64,000 nt of DNA from Yersinia rochesterensis (GCF_003600645.1 NZ_CP032482.1:2170001-2234000), one strand, 5' to 3'. Numbered from the stretch's first letter, positions 1 through 10,184 are shown. Program-made: numbers and translations. Notes: generated by a model not told the origin, from the sequence alone.

Positions 1-1844
1 CCCGCCGAGAATTTTTTCGCCTGAGCGAGGAAACCAATACTCGGTTTTTCATGGAAAATCTTCTGCCAGCCTGCCGTCATTGAGGTAATAAACAGCCAAA
101 TTGTTGGCAGGATGGTTACCCAAGCATAGCGCTGCTTCTTCATTTTAAACAGGACGACAGTCCCTAAAATCAGCGCCATTGATGCCAGCATTTGGTTACC
201 GATGCCAAACAATGGCCACAGGGTATTGATGCCGCCCAGTGGATCGACCACCCCTTGGTAAACAAAGAAGCCCCAGCAAGCCACGGCCACGGTGGTGCCG
301 GATAAGTTACCCAACCAGGAGCGGTTATTCGCCAGACTCGGCACTACCACCCCCACCAAATCCTGCACCATAAAGCGGCAAGCACGGGTTCCGGCATCAA
401 CGGCGGTCAGAATAAACATCGCCTCAAACAGAATGGCGAAGTGATACCAGAATGCCATCATATTGCGGCTATTAAAGACTTCGCTAATGATATGCGCCAT
501 CCCGACGGCAAAGGTCGGCGCGCCGCCAGCACGAGACAATATCGAGTTCTCGCCGACATCTTTGGCAACCATAGCCAGAGTTTCAGGAGTGACGACAAAT
601 CCCCAGCTGTTGATAGCTAACGCGGCACTTTCTACCGTGGTGCCAATCAGCGCCGCCGGGGAGTTCATCGCAAAATAAACGCCCGGATCAATAACCGATG
701 CACAAATCAGCGCCATAATGGCGACGAATGACTCCATCAGCATCGCGCCATATCCGATAAAGCGAATGTGGCTTTCGCGTTCAATCAGTTTCGGCGTGGT
801 GCCACTGGCAACCAGCGCATGGAAGCCCGAAATCGCGCCACAGGCGATGGTGATAAACAGGAATGGGAACAAGCTGCCGGAGAATACCGGGCCGCTGCCA
901 TCAATAAAGCGCGAGACGGCGGGCATTTTCATTTCTGGCATGGCGAACACAATACCCACTGCCAAACCGATAATGACGCCGATTTTCAGGAAGGTCGATA
1001 AATAATCTCGCGGTGCCAGCAGCAGCCATACCGGCAGCACGGAGGCAATAAAACCATAAATAACCAGCACCCAAGTTAGGGTAGTGCCGTGTAAGGTGAA
1101 GAATGGCCCCCAATAAGGATGAACCGCAATATTCCCACCGTAAATAATTGCCGCCATCATTAACACAAAACCAATTAATGACACTTCGGCAATTTTACCC
1201 GGGCGCAGAAAGCGCATATACACGCCCATAAACAGCGCGATTGGGATGGTAGCCGCAATGGTGAACAGACCCCACGGGCTGTCTGCCAAAGCTTTTACCA
1301 CCACTAAGGCCAGTGCGGACAAGATGATGATCATCACCCCCAATGCGCCTAACATGGTGATAATACCGGCAAAAGCCCCTAATTCTTGTTTTGCCATTTC
1401 CCCCAATGAGCGGCCATCGCGGCGGGTGGAGATGAACAGGATCAAGAAGTCCTGCACCGCACCGGCCATCATCACCCCCACCAGAATCCAGATAGTGCCG
1501 GGTAAGAAGCCCATTTGTGCGGCTAAAATAGGCCCAACTAGCGGCCCTGCACCAGCAATAGCGGCAAAGTGGTGACCGAAAAGCACCCATTTATTGGTTG
1601 GAACATAATCCAGACCATCATTACGCCGCTCAGCGGGGGTTAAACGGCGGTCATCCAGTTCAAAGATATTCTTGGCGATAAACAGGCTGTAAAAACGATA
1701 AGCGATGCTGTAACAAGCTACCGATGCAATCACCAACCAGATGGCGTTGACATTCTCGCCTCGGCTCAGTGCCAGCATGGCAAAAGCAAATGCACCAATT
1801 AACGCCACGGTCAGCCATATGACGACAGTCTTGACGTTCTTCAT
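1..1844 (-). CDS. cstA: Carbon starvation protein A (peptide/pyruvate transporter), C-terminus cut by window edge
   Basis: This is an inner-membrane transporter of the CstA family. In E. coli CstA is induced on carbon starvation and takes up peptides and pyruvate. The reading frame starts at the ATG complement at 1842-1844 (MKNVKTVVIW...) and runs uninterrupted to position 1, so about 614 residues are visible of roughly 700 usual for the family. The rest, with the stop codon, lies left of the window. The protein is a chain of hydrophobic segments with the family stretches LDYVPTNKWVLFGHHFAAIAG and GAGPLVGPILAAQ near residues 77-110. The minus strand just upstream carries AAGGAG about 7 bases before the ATG. 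An ERIC element lies immediately upstream and would fall in the promoter or leader region. I saw no clear CRP site there. Confidence 0.95.
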   Translation of the reverse strand, partial: MKNVKTVVIWLTVALIGAFAFAMLALSRGENVNAIWLVIASVACYSIAYRFYSLFIAKNIFELDDRRLTPAERRNDGLDYVPTNKWVLFGHHFAAIAGAGPLVGPILAAQMGFLPGTIWILVGVMMAGAVQDFLILFISTRRDGRSLGEMAKQELGAFAGIITMLGALGVMIIILSALALVVVKALADSPWGLFTIAATIPIALFMGVYMRFLRPGKIAEVSLIGFVLMMAAIIYGGNIAVHPYWGPFFTLHGTTLTWVLVIYGFIASVLPVWLLLAPRDYLSTFLKIGVIIGLAVGIVFAMPEMKMPAVSRFIDGSGPVFSGSLFPFLFITIACGAISGFHALVASGTTPKLIERESHIRFIGYGAMLMESFVAIMALICASVIDPGVYFAMNSPAALIGTTVESAALAINSWGFVVTPETLAMVAKDVGENSILSRAGGAPTFAVGMAHIISEVFNSRNMMAFWYHFAILFEAMFILTAVDAGTRACRFMVQDLVGVVVPSLANNRSWLGNLSGTTVAVACWGFFVYQGVVDPLGGINTLWPLFGIGNQMLASMALILGTVVLFKMKKQRYAWVTILPTIWLFITSMTAGWQKIFHEKPSIGFLAQAKKFSA

Positions 1845-1870
1845 GGGGAACAACTCCTTGTTATGTTAGG

Positions 1871-2068
1871 GGTACCCGTTATATTTCGAGCTACATGTGC
1901 GTTGGCTAGGTTCAATCACCCGAATCATTGACCTGGCGTCAACTCATCGGGATTATGAGCCTCAATGAGGCTCACCCTGTGGGCCAGCGCTGGCGCTGTT
2001 CAAAATGGTTTACAACCAATTTGTCATTCACTTGCCGCCTTTCTGCAACTCGAATTATTTAGGCTATA
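1871..2068. repeat. ERIC element, long form with internal ~70-bp insert
   Basis: Both ERIC ends are recognisable: GTACCCGTTAT...GCATGTGCGTTGGCT-like on the left and TTGCCGCCTTTCTGCAACTC...TTATTTAGGCTATA on the right. The middle carries the CCCGAATCATTGACC / TCATCGGGATTATGAG core, then about 70 extra bases ending GGTTTACAACCAATTTGTCA. A related insert, ending in TTTGTCA as well, is present in the element at 41332-41551. The rest of the 1845-2275 interval holds only the presumed cstA promoter region and no convincing gene. Confidence 0.8.
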
Positions 2069-2274
2069 GCAATTATCAGCACCTGTTTATGACAAAAGAT
2101 GCAAACTGCTAGTTAACATAGGAGGTTTAATGTGAAAGAAAAGTAGCGAAAGTGAGAACTGTGATGAGCTAATTGTTTTTTTCTCACCATTGGTATCATT
2201 TTCTTACATATTGTGACGGCCACCCGACTGTGCTGATCATGAGGCCAAAGTAATGGGGGCGGGGATGATGAACA

Positions 2275-2310
2275 TAAAAAAGCCGTGGGATGTTGTGCAT
2301 CACCACGGCT
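2275..2310 (-). terminator. Rho-independent terminator of rnb
   Basis: On the minus strand AGCCGTGGTG is followed by a short loop and CCCACGGCT, then TTTTTATG. The hairpin lies 44 bases beyond the rnb stop codon, with a T tract in the right place. Confidence 0.8.
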
Positions 2311-2312
2311 TC

Positions 2313-2350
2313 TATCCGTCATACTTCAAGCTGCATGTGCGTTGGTTACG
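2313..2350. repeat. Partial ERIC end
   Basis: The segment TATCCGTCATACTTCAAGCT followed by GCATGTGCGTTGG matches the left end of the other ERIC copies in the window. The core and right end are missing. It lies between the rnb stop codon and the rnb terminator, so it is transcribed as part of the rnb 3' untranslated region. Confidence 0.65.
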
Positions 2351-2353
2351 CTA

Positions 2354-4288
2354 TCAAACCACTGGGCGGGCAACCACGTTGCGTGTTTCCATTCGCACTT
2401 CTGCAATGCGCACTTCAATTTTATCGTTCTGGCTGTAGACCGTTTCACCTTTGATCTGCACGGTGCCAGTTTCCTGGCTGCATACCATTTCATCACGTAC
2501 CGCGTGAATAAAGGGTGCCGGAATAAAGGCCACTGCGCCGTTATCCAGTAAGCGTACGCGTAGACCACCGCGGGTGACATCAATGATTTCCGCAGGGAAG
2601 CGGGTATCTGTGCCAGCCATAGGTTGCAGGTAACGGGCATACAACCAATCCCCGACATCGCGTTCAGCCATGCGATTCAACCGACGGCGTTCAGCTAATT
2701 GCACCGTGATTTCATCCTGTGGCTTCTCTGCATGCTGGCCGGTAATAATGGCTTTCAGCAGGCGATGATTGACCATATCGCCGTATTTACGAATTGGCGA
2801 GGTCCAGGTGGCGTAAGCTTCAAGCCCCAAACCGAAGTGGGGGCCAGGAACTGTACTGATTTCAGCGAATGTTTGGAAACGACGGATACGGCTGTCGAGG
2901 AACTGGGTCGGCAAGGTATCAAGATGACGGCGCAATTCACAGAAACCAGGTAGAGTCAGCAGCGCTTGTGGATCGGCTTCCACCCCATTGGCTTGCAACA
3001 CATTGGCGGCTTGCTCAACCAGCGCAGGATCAAATCCGGCATGCACGTTATAAATGCCAAAGCCAAGATTATCACGCAGCGCAATAGCGGCGCAGACGTT
3101 GGCGGCAATCATGCACTCTTCAACAATGCGGTTAGCAATGCGGCGATGTTCCACAATGATATCCAGCACTTCGCCTTTTTCGCCCAATAGGAAGCGGTAG
3201 TCCGGCCGGTCTTTAAACACCAGTGCATGGGCCTGACGCCAATTGCTGCGCGCTTCACAAACACGTTTCAGTAATGTGATTTGTTCTGCAATATCAGCAT
3301 TTTGCGGCTGCCAGTCACCCTGACCCTCTAACCAGTCAGACACTTCGTCATAGACCAGCTTGGCTTTTGATTCTACCCAAGCGGCTGAGAATTGAATGTC
3401 ATCACCCAGCGCACCATCAGCGGCAATAGTGACACGGCACACCAATACCGGGCGGCGTTCATTCGGGCGCAGTGAGCAGAGATTGTCGGATAAATCGCGT
3501 GGCAGCATCGGGATATTAAAGCCCGGCAGATAGTTGGTAAATGCGCGTTTGCGGGCAATTAAATCCAACTCACTGTTCTCATCGACATAAGCAGTAGGGT
3601 CTGCAATGGCAATGGTCAACAACAGAGAACCGTCTCCGTTGTCTTTCACATGCAAGGCGTCATCCATATCTTCGGTGCTGGCGCTATCGATAGTGACAAA
3701 ATTAAGCGCAGTCAAATCTTCACGTTGCAGATTGGCATCATGCAGAGCTGATTCCACCATCGCTGGCGCTTCACGCTCCAGATTATGGCGCGCTAATGTG
3801 ACCCACCAAGGCACGAAATGATCTTCACCATCAGTAATAAAAGCAGTCAGATCAGCATTAAAAGCCCGGTCACCTTTTAATGGATGGCGGCGCATTTCGG
3901 CTACGGCCCAATCACCGGTTTGGAAATCGTGCGTCAGTTCGCGCACCGGACGACATTGAATGGCATCGCGCAGCAGAGGATGGTCAGGGACGATAGACAG
4001 GCGGTCATCTTTTCGTTGCACACGGCCAACAAAGCGCGATAAAAATGGCTCAACCAGGGTTTCCGGCTCAGCAATTTCACGATCTTTATCGGTATGAAGG
4101 GTCGCAATAATGCGATCGCCATGCATGACTTTTTTCATCTGTGGCGGCGGAATAAAGTAACTTTTCTGCCCGTCTACCTCAAGAAAGCCAAAGCCTTTCT
4201 CAGTACCTTTAACGACGCCTTCGACGCGCGGAGTCTGAGTGTGAAGTTGCTGTTTTAGCTGCGCCAGCAGCGGGTTATCTTGAAACAT
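2354..4288 (-). CDS. rnb: Exoribonuclease II (RNase II)
   Basis: RNase II is a cytoplasmic 3'-to-5' processive exonuclease that degrades single-stranded RNA. The 644 residues equal the E. coli length. An N-terminal cold-shock-like domain spans about residues 15-85. The RNB catalytic domain contains [14 protein letters not shown] with the acidic metal ligands D201, D207, D209 and D210. An S1 domain lies near the C-terminus (about 560-640). The start [11 protein letters not shown] agrees with known RNase II proteins. The gene stands alone, with a terminator downstream at 2275-2310. The 182-base gap upstream should hold its promoter. Confidence 0.97.
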   Translation of the reverse strand: MFQDNPLLAQLKQQLHTQTPRVEGVVKGTEKGFGFLEVDGQKSYFIPPPQMKKVMHGDRIIATLHTDKDREIAEPETLVEPFLSRFVGRVQRKDDRLSIVPDHPLLRDAIQCRPVRELTHDFQTGDWAVAEMRRHPLKGDRAFNADLTAFITDGEDHFVPWWVTLARHNLEREAPAMVESALHDANLQREDLTALNFVTIDSASTEDMDDALHVKDNGDGSLLLTIAIADPTAYVDENSELDLIARKRAFTNYLPGFNIPMLPRDLSDNLCSLRPNERRPVLVCRVTIAADGALGDDIQFSAAWVESKAKLVYDEVSDWLEGQGDWQPQNADIAEQITLLKRVCEARSNWRQAHALVFKDRPDYRFLLGEKGEVLDIIVEHRRIANRIVEECMIAANVCAAIALRDNLGFGIYNVHAGFDPALVEQAANVLQANGVEADPQALLTLPGFCELRRHLDTLPTQFLDSRIRRFQTFAEISTVPGPHFGLGLEAYATWTSPIRKYGDMVNHRLLKAIITGQHAEKPQDEITVQLAERRRLNRMAERDVGDWLYARYLQPMAGTDTRFPAEIIDVTRGGLRVRLLDNGAVAFIPAPFIHAVRDEMVCSQETGTVQIKGETVYSQNDKIEVRIAEVRMETRNVVARPVV

Positions 4289-4445
4289 ATCGTCCAGTGA
4301 ATGGTCTAGTAAGTGGGATTAATCCGGCTGACAGTTTTACGCGAATCAGCCCCATCGGGCAAGCGGCATATCATTTTGTAGAGGAATTCCCTATTAAAGG
4401 CAGGGGTATGTATGGTGCCTTTTGTCAGCCGTGATCCACAATAAT

Positions 4446-4466
4446 TGGCCCCGACGAATCAGGGCC
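4446..4466 (-). terminator. Hairpin just after ydeP
   Basis: The minus strand reads GGCCCTGATTCGTCGGGGCC directly after the ydeP stop, then AATTATTG. The stem has five to six G-C pairs. The following tract is AT-rich rather than a clean T run, so the call is moderate. Confidence 0.5.
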
Positions 4467-4470
4467 GTAT

Positions 4471-6795
4471 TCAAGCAATGCGCAGTGTTTGCGGCTGTTG
4501 CCAACGGCGCACGGTCACCGGCACGGATTTTGAGGTGGGTGTGTGGGTCTCATCACCAAAGCTGGACAAGGGCACCAGCGGGTTGGTTTCAGGGTAATAG
4601 GCCGCCAGATTCCCGCGCGGAATATCATAGCTCACCAGTTTGAATCCACTGACTTTTCGGGTGATTCCGTCATTCCACAGGGTTTCAATTTCGACTAAAT
4701 CACCATCTTCCAAGGCCAGCTCGGCCAAATCTTGTGGGTTAATAAACAGCACTTCCCGTTGACCGTACACCCCGCGATAGCGGTCATCGAGGCCATAAAT
4801 GGTGGTGTTGTATTGGTCATGCGAGCGCAAGGTTTGCAGCACAAAGGGAACGGGCACGCCAGCAATCTGCGGGAACAAACTCTCTGGCAATATGGATGCG
4901 CAAAACTCGGCTTTACCACTGGGGGTGGCAAATTGCATGTCGGCAGCGGCACTGCCCAGATAGAAGCCACCCGGTTGCTCGCAACGGGCATTGAAATCAT
5001 CAAAGCCGGGAGTAGTGGCGGCAATATGGTCGCGAATTAAGTTGTAATCATCGGCTAATGCCAGCCAATTCAGCGCTTTACCTTCAGCGGGTTTTTGAGC
5101 AAAAACCGCGTTAGCGATACCGCAAACAATAGCCGTTTCAGCGTATTGAGTCTCCGCCAGCGGTTTACCCACGCCCTCAGAGGCATGCACCATGCTAAAT
5201 GAATCTTCTACTGTAATAAATTGCGAACCGCTGGCTTGCATATCGCGCTCTGTGCGGCCCAATGTTGGCAGGATCAGGGCTTCAGTGCCGGTAATCAGGT
5301 GGCTGCGATTCAGTTTGGTGCTGATATGCACAGTTAGGTCACAACGGCGCAATGCTTGCGCGGTGCGCGCGGTATCCGGAGCAGCGGCGGCTAAATTACC
5401 CCCCAGGGCAATCAACACGTTAACTTCACCGCGCAGCATCGCCTCCAGCGCTTCCACAGTATTATGGCCGGCGGCTTGCGGTGGGGTGAAACCAAAATGC
5501 TGGCCTAAGCGCGCTAACATCGCGGCAGAGGGTTTTTCATCAATCCCCATGGTACGGTTGCCTTGCACATTACTGTGGCCGCGAACCGGGCATAAACCGG
5601 CACCGGGTTTGCCTAACTGACCAAACAACAGTTGCAGGTTGGCTAACTCTCTGACGGTTATCACCGAGTGTTTATGCTGGGTGATACCCATCGCCCACGT
5701 CAAAATCACCCGATCTGCATGCTGATAAATATCTGCCGCGTGGCGTATTTGCTCCTCCGTTAGGCCCGATTGCTGGGTAATCTGCGCCCATGAGGTACTA
5801 TCAACCGCCGCCAGATAATCATCAATTCCTTGGGTGTGCGTAACAATAAAGGTTTCATCGAATAAGCCGGGCAACCCTTGTACCCGTTGATGGCGATGGG
5901 TTTCCAGTAGCGCTTTCACCATACCGCGCACTGCCGCCATATCACCGCCAAGGTTTGGCTGAAAATAGGCAGAACTGATCGGCGAGGATTTTGGCGTCAA
6001 CATTTCAATCGGATTTTGTGGGTCAGCAAAACGTTCTAACCCGCGTTCGCGCAAGGTATTGAAGCTGACAATCCGCGCCCCGCGGTCTTTTGCATGGCGC
6101 AAACTGTGTAACATTCTTGGGTGATTAGTGCCCGGATTCTGCCCGAAGACAAAAATGGCATCAGCTAGCTCAAAATCCTGCATACGAATGGTGCCTTTAC
6201 CCACCCCAATACTCTGTTTCAGCCCAGTGCCACTGGCTTCATGGCACATATTTGAGCAATCTGGGAAGTTATTTGTCCCCAAAATGCGGCCAAATAGCTG
6301 ATAAAGGTAGGAAGCTTCATTACTGGCGCGGCCTGAGGTATACAGCTCCAATTGATTTGGACTATCCAGCCCATTAATATGCTTAGCAATTAATTCAAGG
6401 GCGCTTTCCCAACTGATCGGTTGATAGCGGTCAGTGTCGGGGTTATAGCGCATAGGGTGAGTAATTCGCCCTTGATATTCAAGGAAATAGTCACTTTGTT
6501 GGCGCAGCGTCGTAAGGCTATGTTCAGCAAAAAACTCCGGCTCCACCGCCTTGCGAGTGGCTTCCCAACTGACCGCTTTAGCCCCATTCTCACAAAAACT
6601 GAAAGTGCTGTGATTGTCATCTCCCCATGCGCAGCCGGGGCAGTCAAAGCCTTTAACCTGATTGACGCGTAACAGGTTACGGATATTTTTCAATGCTTGC
6701 TTGCTGTCGAGCACAAAGCGCGTGGTTGCTTCAAGAGAACCCCAGCCACCAGCCGCGCCAGTGTAGGGTTTTATGGTCGATTTAAATTTCATCAT
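4471..6795 (-). CDS. ydeP: FdhF/YdeP-family molybdopterin oxidoreductase
   Basis: This 774-residue protein belongs to the YdeP branch of bis-MGD molybdoenzymes. E. coli YdeP is of similar size (about 759) and is linked to acid resistance; its substrate is not established. Landmarks are FDCPGCAWGDDNHSTF near residue 50 with a further Cys in FCENGAKAVSWE, LYTSGRASNEASYLYQL near 155, NFPDCSNMCHEASGTGLKQS near 180, GHSNVQGNRTMGI near 410 and LRSHDQYNTTIYGLDDRYRG near 655. These are family hallmarks. There is no Tat-type signal, so a cytoplasmic location is expected. Translation may begin at the first or the second ATG of MMKF, and no strong Shine-Dalgarno site helps to decide. The gene appears monocistronic, and the long AT-rich stretch upstream separates it from yaxA. 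Confidence 0.9.
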   Translation of the reverse strand: MMKFKSTIKPYTGAAGGWGSLEATTRFVLDSKQALKNIRNLLRVNQVKGFDCPGCAWGDDNHSTFSFCENGAKAVSWEATRKAVEPEFFAEHSLTTLRQQSDYFLEYQGRITHPMRYNPDTDRYQPISWESALELIAKHINGLDSPNQLELYTSGRASNEASYLYQLFGRILGTNNFPDCSNMCHEASGTGLKQSIGVGKGTIRMQDFELADAIFVFGQNPGTNHPRMLHSLRHAKDRGARIVSFNTLRERGLERFADPQNPIEMLTPKSSPISSAYFQPNLGGDMAAVRGMVKALLETHRHQRVQGLPGLFDETFIVTHTQGIDDYLAAVDSTSWAQITQQSGLTEEQIRHAADIYQHADRVILTWAMGITQHKHSVITVRELANLQLLFGQLGKPGAGLCPVRGHSNVQGNRTMGIDEKPSAAMLARLGQHFGFTPPQAAGHNTVEALEAMLRGEVNVLIALGGNLAAAAPDTARTAQALRRCDLTVHISTKLNRSHLITGTEALILPTLGRTERDMQASGSQFITVEDSFSMVHASEGVGKPLAETQYAETAIVCGIANAVFAQKPAEGKALNWLALADDYNLIRDHIAATTPGFDDFNARCEQPGGFYLGSAAADMQFATPSGKAEFCASILPESLFPQIAGVPVPFVLQTLRSHDQYNTTIYGLDDRYRGVYGQREVLFINPQDLAELALEDGDLVEIETLWNDGITRKVSGFKLVSYDIPRGNLAAYYPETNPLVPLSSFGDETHTPTSKSVPVTVRRWQQPQTLRIA

Positions 6796-7549
6796 GATAC
6801 GCCGCAGGTGTTTTTATTGTTTCAAGTTGGTAGCTAAATCATTAACAACTTGATGCTATTTTGTCACAAGTCTAGTGGGGCGCGGCTCTGACGTCTAATC
6901 GAAACCGGCAATCGCGGCATAGAGGGGGCCTATCACTGGTTGGTTAGCTGGGCGCTATGGCATTACATATGAGGGCATTTATTCAGTATGAGACCCTAAC
7001 TAAGTCTATAAATAATAAAATTGATTATGCTTAAAATATAGATTTAATTTAAATTATTAATTTGCTAATCAATTTATGAAAGGAAATGAGATTGTTTTAT
7101 TAAAATCCTATTTAATCAAATAAATTAATCACTTTAATGATATTTTCGTCTTGATTGTTCGCTTCGTTAGATTATTAGACTGATATTTATCTTATAACAG
7201 TCTAATCATCTGGTTTAAATGATGGAAATATTATTTAACTGCTCTACTATTGAATAACAGACAGTTTAGCTTGTTTAATATAAGACTAAATATAAATAAC
7301 CCAAAGTAGCTACTATTATACTTAAACCATGTTGCTGTGTTCGCTGGTTTATCACATCTCATTACAAACACCATGTGATTAAAATTCATGAAGATATAAG
7401 TGCGAAATGGCATTTTATATCTTCATGATGGTCATTCTAAAAAACAAATAATAATAACAGTGATGTTCACGTTACTGTTGAAATATAAAGGCGAATTTTA
7501 CCTGCCTTTACTCGTCTATACCCCTAATGATTTAGGTGAGGATAATACA
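6796..7549. other. AT-rich intergenic region between ydeP and yaxA
   Basis: About 750 bases separate the divergent ydeP and yaxA genes. From roughly 7000 on, the DNA is strongly AT-rich with many A and T runs, unlike the flanking housekeeping genes. Short ORFs in it (for example 7231-7413 minus) lack a ribosome-binding site or recognisable protein features. It should contain the yaxAB promoter. Its composition resembles H-NS-silenced DNA, which is an inference. Confidence 0.6.
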
Positions 7550-8785
7550 ATGACACAAACCCAACTGGCTATTGATAATGTCTTGGCGAGTGCTGAAAGC
7601 ACAGTGAAAATTAATGAGTTACCAGAAGTTGTCCTGGACTTTATTACCGGGGAACAAACAGGTGTTGCGCGCTCTGGGGGCATTTTCACCAAAGAGGACT
7701 TAATTAACCTTAAGCTTTATGTCAGGAAGGGACTCTCTTTACCCATCAAGCAGGATGAAGTGGAAACTTACCTTGGATATAAAAAAATAGATATTCCTGG
7801 TCTTGAACCGACAGATATTAAAGTTTTATTTGATGAGATTCATAATCATGCATTAAATTGGAACGATGTTGAACAAGGCGTATTGCAACAGAGTCTGGAC
7901 TTGGATGTTGCCGCCAAGAATATCGTCAGCACGGGTGATGAAATTATCAATGTGATAAATCAAATGCCAATAACAGTGCGAGTCAAAACCTTGCTGGGTG
8001 ATATTACAGATAAACAGTTGGAAAATATCACTTATGAATCTGCTGATCATGAAATAGCCACAGCATTAAAAGATATACTTGATGACATGAAGACAGATAT
8101 CAATAGACATCAGAAAACAACTGAAAATATTAGGAAAAAGGTATCAAATTATAGAATAACCTTGACTGGCGGTGAACTATCATCGGGAAATAAAGTGAAT
8201 GGATTGGAGCCGCAGGTCAAAGCAAAATATGACCTGATGGAAAAAAACAACATGAGAAAGTCAATAAAGGAATTAGATGAAAAAATAAAAGAGAAGAAAC
8301 AGAGAATTGAGCAGTTAAAAAAAGATTACGATAAGTTTGTCGGTCTATCTTTTACCGGGGCCGCCGGGGGCATAATAGGTATTGCTATTACTGGTGGGAT
8401 CTTTGGTGCCAAAGCCGAAAAAGCCAGGAAAGAAAAGAATGCATTAATCCATGAAGTTTCTGAATTAGAAGCGAAAGTTAGCCATCAAAGAACATTGCAA
8501 AGCTCGTTAGAGACACTTTCTCTGTTATTCAGTGATATTGGCATTCGGATGGTGGATGCCGAGTCTGCACTTAACCATCTGGATTTTATGTGGTTATCTG
8601 TTCTCAATCAAATCAATGAGTCTCAGACGCAGTTCAGTACGATTAACAATGCATTGCGCCTGACTAGCTTTGTTAATAAATTCCAGCAGGTGATTACACC
8701 ATGGAAAAGTGTCGCAGACTCGGCCCTCCAGCTGGTGCATATATTTGATGAAGCAATAAACGAATATAAAAAAGTATATGGCTAA
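7550..8785 (+). CDS. yaxA: YaxA, subunit A of the YaxAB alpha-pore-forming cytotoxin
   Basis: This is the XaxA/YaxA-family subunit of a binary toxin in which A and B subunits together make a transmembrane pore. The protein has 411 residues from the ATG at 7550, which has the Shine-Dalgarno sequence AGGTGAGG about 8 bases upstream. An in-frame ATG at 7400 lacks a site and would add 50 unrelated residues. Most of the chain is charged and helical. A long coiled-coil segment (about residues 215-262) leads into a Gly/Ala-rich hydrophobic stretch, FVGLSFTGAAGGIIGIAITG, at about 263-286. This is followed by a second helical segment, a layout typical of the family. It is followed 43 bases later by yaxB. 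There is no signal peptide. Base composition is clearly lower in GC than in rsx or rnb, consistent with acquisition. Confidence 0.9.
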   Translation: MTQTQLAIDNVLASAESTVKINELPEVVLDFITGEQTGVARSGGIFTKEDLINLKLYVRKGLSLPIKQDEVETYLGYKKIDIPGLEPTDIKVLFDEIHNHALNWNDVEQGVLQQSLDLDVAAKNIVSTGDEIINVINQMPITVRVKTLLGDITDKQLENITYESADHEIATALKDILDDMKTDINRHQKTTENIRKKVSNYRITLTGGELSSGNKVNGLEPQVKAKYDLMEKNNMRKSIKELDEKIKEKKQRIEQLKKDYDKFVGLSFTGAAGGIIGIAITGGIFGAKAEKARKEKNALIHEVSELEAKVSHQRTLQSSLETLSLLFSDIGIRMVDAESALNHLDFMWLSVLNQINESQTQFSTINNALRLTSFVNKFQQVITPWKSVADSALQLVHIFDEAINEYKKVYG

Positions 8786-8828
8786 TCCATTTCACCCTGT
8801 TTAATCATTTATTATGAGGATTATCACT

Positions 8829-9869
8829 ATGGCTGAAATAAGCACATTTCCGCACAGTGCCCTGAATTACCCAGACGTTAACATTAAAGCTCTGAACCAA
8901 GGGGTTAAAAATATATCACATCTTGCTCAGTTGAAAACGGAAGGCATCGAAGTATTACAGGAAAAAGCGTTACGAGTCAGTTTATATTCACAAAGGTTGG
9001 ATGTTAATGTGCGCGAGTCACTATCAAGTCTACAGGTTAAATTGAAAAATACGCTGGCACAAACCTATTTTACTACCCTGGAGGAAATCGACGAGGCACT
9101 TGGAAGTAATGATATTGATGAAGAAAGTAAATCTGAAATGCGTAAAGAACGCCTTGATTTGATTAAAAGTTTGGGTAATGACATCGCTCAACTGAGGAAA
9201 CTCTTTATCGAAAAAGCGGAGTTACTCGATAAATCGGCTGCTGATCTTCATAATGTAGTCATTATTGAGGGAACCGATAAAGTCTTGCAAGCTGAACAAT
9301 TACGCCAGAAACAACTGACAGAGGATGTCGGTATAAAAAAACTGGAAATAAAAGAGATAGAGAAAAAAAGGGATAAAATAATAGAAGCTATGGATGTTAT
9401 CCGTGAGCATAATCTAATTGATGCATTTAAAGATCTTATTCCGACAGGAGAAAATCTAAGTGAATTAGATCTGGCCAAACCTGAACTGGAGTTGATTAAA
9501 CAGTCATTAGAAATTACCAAAAAAGTATTGGGGCAGTTTTCTGCGGGTTTAAAATATATAGATTTAACTGAAGCACGGAAAAAACTGGATAACCAAATAG
9601 ATACAATTTCCACCCGTTTAACAGAGCTAAATCATCAGTTAGAAAAATCAGATAAGTTAGTTTCTGGTATTAACGCTGTCATTAAAATTGATAAAGAGAA
9701 AAGTGCTGTTGTTGCTGAAGCTGAAAAACTTAGCCACGCATGGCATATTTTTATTAATGAGATAACGGCATTGCAGGGTACTGCACTGAATGAAATTGGG
9801 CTATCTAAGCCACTAATAAAACAACAGAGTTATTTAGAGTCATTAATCAAACAGTTCGTTCAGTTATAA
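8829..9869 (+). CDS. yaxB: YaxB, subunit B of the YaxAB cytotoxin
   Basis: This is the XaxB/YaxB-family partner of YaxA and has 346 residues (MAEISTFPHSALNYPDV...). The start at 8829 has GAGGA 8 bases upstream; the upstream ATG at 8814 overlaps that site and is less likely. The protein is almost entirely predicted helix, with heptad-like charged segments at about 30-115, 155-210 and 255-310. A less charged central region runs from LGQFSAGLKYIDL onward. No secretion signal is visible. The close spacing after yaxA and the shared low GC imply one transcript. In the characterised system both subunits are required for lysis of host cells. The downstream gap carries another short gene with its own ribosome-binding site. 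Confidence 0.9.
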   Translation: MAEISTFPHSALNYPDVNIKALNQGVKNISHLAQLKTEGIEVLQEKALRVSLYSQRLDVNVRESLSSLQVKLKNTLAQTYFTTLEEIDEALGSNDIDEESKSEMRKERLDLIKSLGNDIAQLRKLFIEKAELLDKSAADLHNVVIIEGTDKVLQAEQLRQKQLTEDVGIKKLEIKEIEKKRDKIIEAMDVIREHNLIDAFKDLIPTGENLSELDLAKPELELIKQSLEITKKVLGQFSAGLKYIDLTEARKKLDNQIDTISTRLTELNHQLEKSDKLVSGINAVIKIDKEKSAVVAEAEKLSHAWHIFINEITALQGTALNEIGLSKPLIKQQSYLESLIKQFVQL

Positions 9870-9962
9870 CACAATGAGTGCTGTTCTAGAATGGTAATGA
9901 CTCATTTAAGCCGATGCTCACTTAAATGATATTTTATTTCACTGACACTTTCGAGGTTAACT

Positions 9963-10184
9963 ATGCCTAAATATATGGTTCAATCAATGGATTCTGGCAC
10001 GTTGGGTAAAGTAAAATATTATCGTAAACAGACGATAGATCATCCTAATCACAAAGAGACAGGGGCATTTACCCAAGCGGCTAAAGATGCTTATGCCAGT
10101 AGTAAGAATATTAATGCTAAACAGGTGGAGGTCGGCAGTTTTATGAGTGGTCAGCCTGAACCTAGCAATGCAGTATCAGTGTAG
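9963..10184 (+). CDS. Small protein of unknown function downstream of yaxB
   Basis: This encodes a 73-residue, hydrophilic, Lys/Ser-rich protein (MPKYMVQSMDSGTLGKVKYY...) that I do not recognise. The start is well supported by GAGG six bases before the ATG. It has no signal peptide, transmembrane segment or cysteine. The C-terminal third (SGQPEPSNAVSV) looks disordered. It lies 93 bases after yaxB on the same strand, has similar low GC, and is followed by a hairpin that probably terminates the unit. Position suggests membership of the yaxAB locus, perhaps as an accessory or regulatory factor, but nothing in the sequence shows this. Confidence 0.6.
   Translation: MPKYMVQSMDSGTLGKVKYYRKQTIDHPNHKETGAFTQAAKDAYASSKNINAKQVEVGSFMSGQPEPSNAVSV

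Noticed and set aside
2113..2322. 69-residue minus-strand ORF downstream of rnb
   Set aside because: It overlaps the rnb terminator hairpin and has no protein features.
7231..7413. 60-residue minus-strand ORF upstream of yaxA
   Set aside because: No ribosome-binding site, AT-rich random composition and no recognisable domain.
7400..7549. Upstream in-frame extension of yaxA (50 residues)
   Set aside because: No ribosome-binding site and no family similarity; the ATG at 7550 has AGGTGAGG in the right place.
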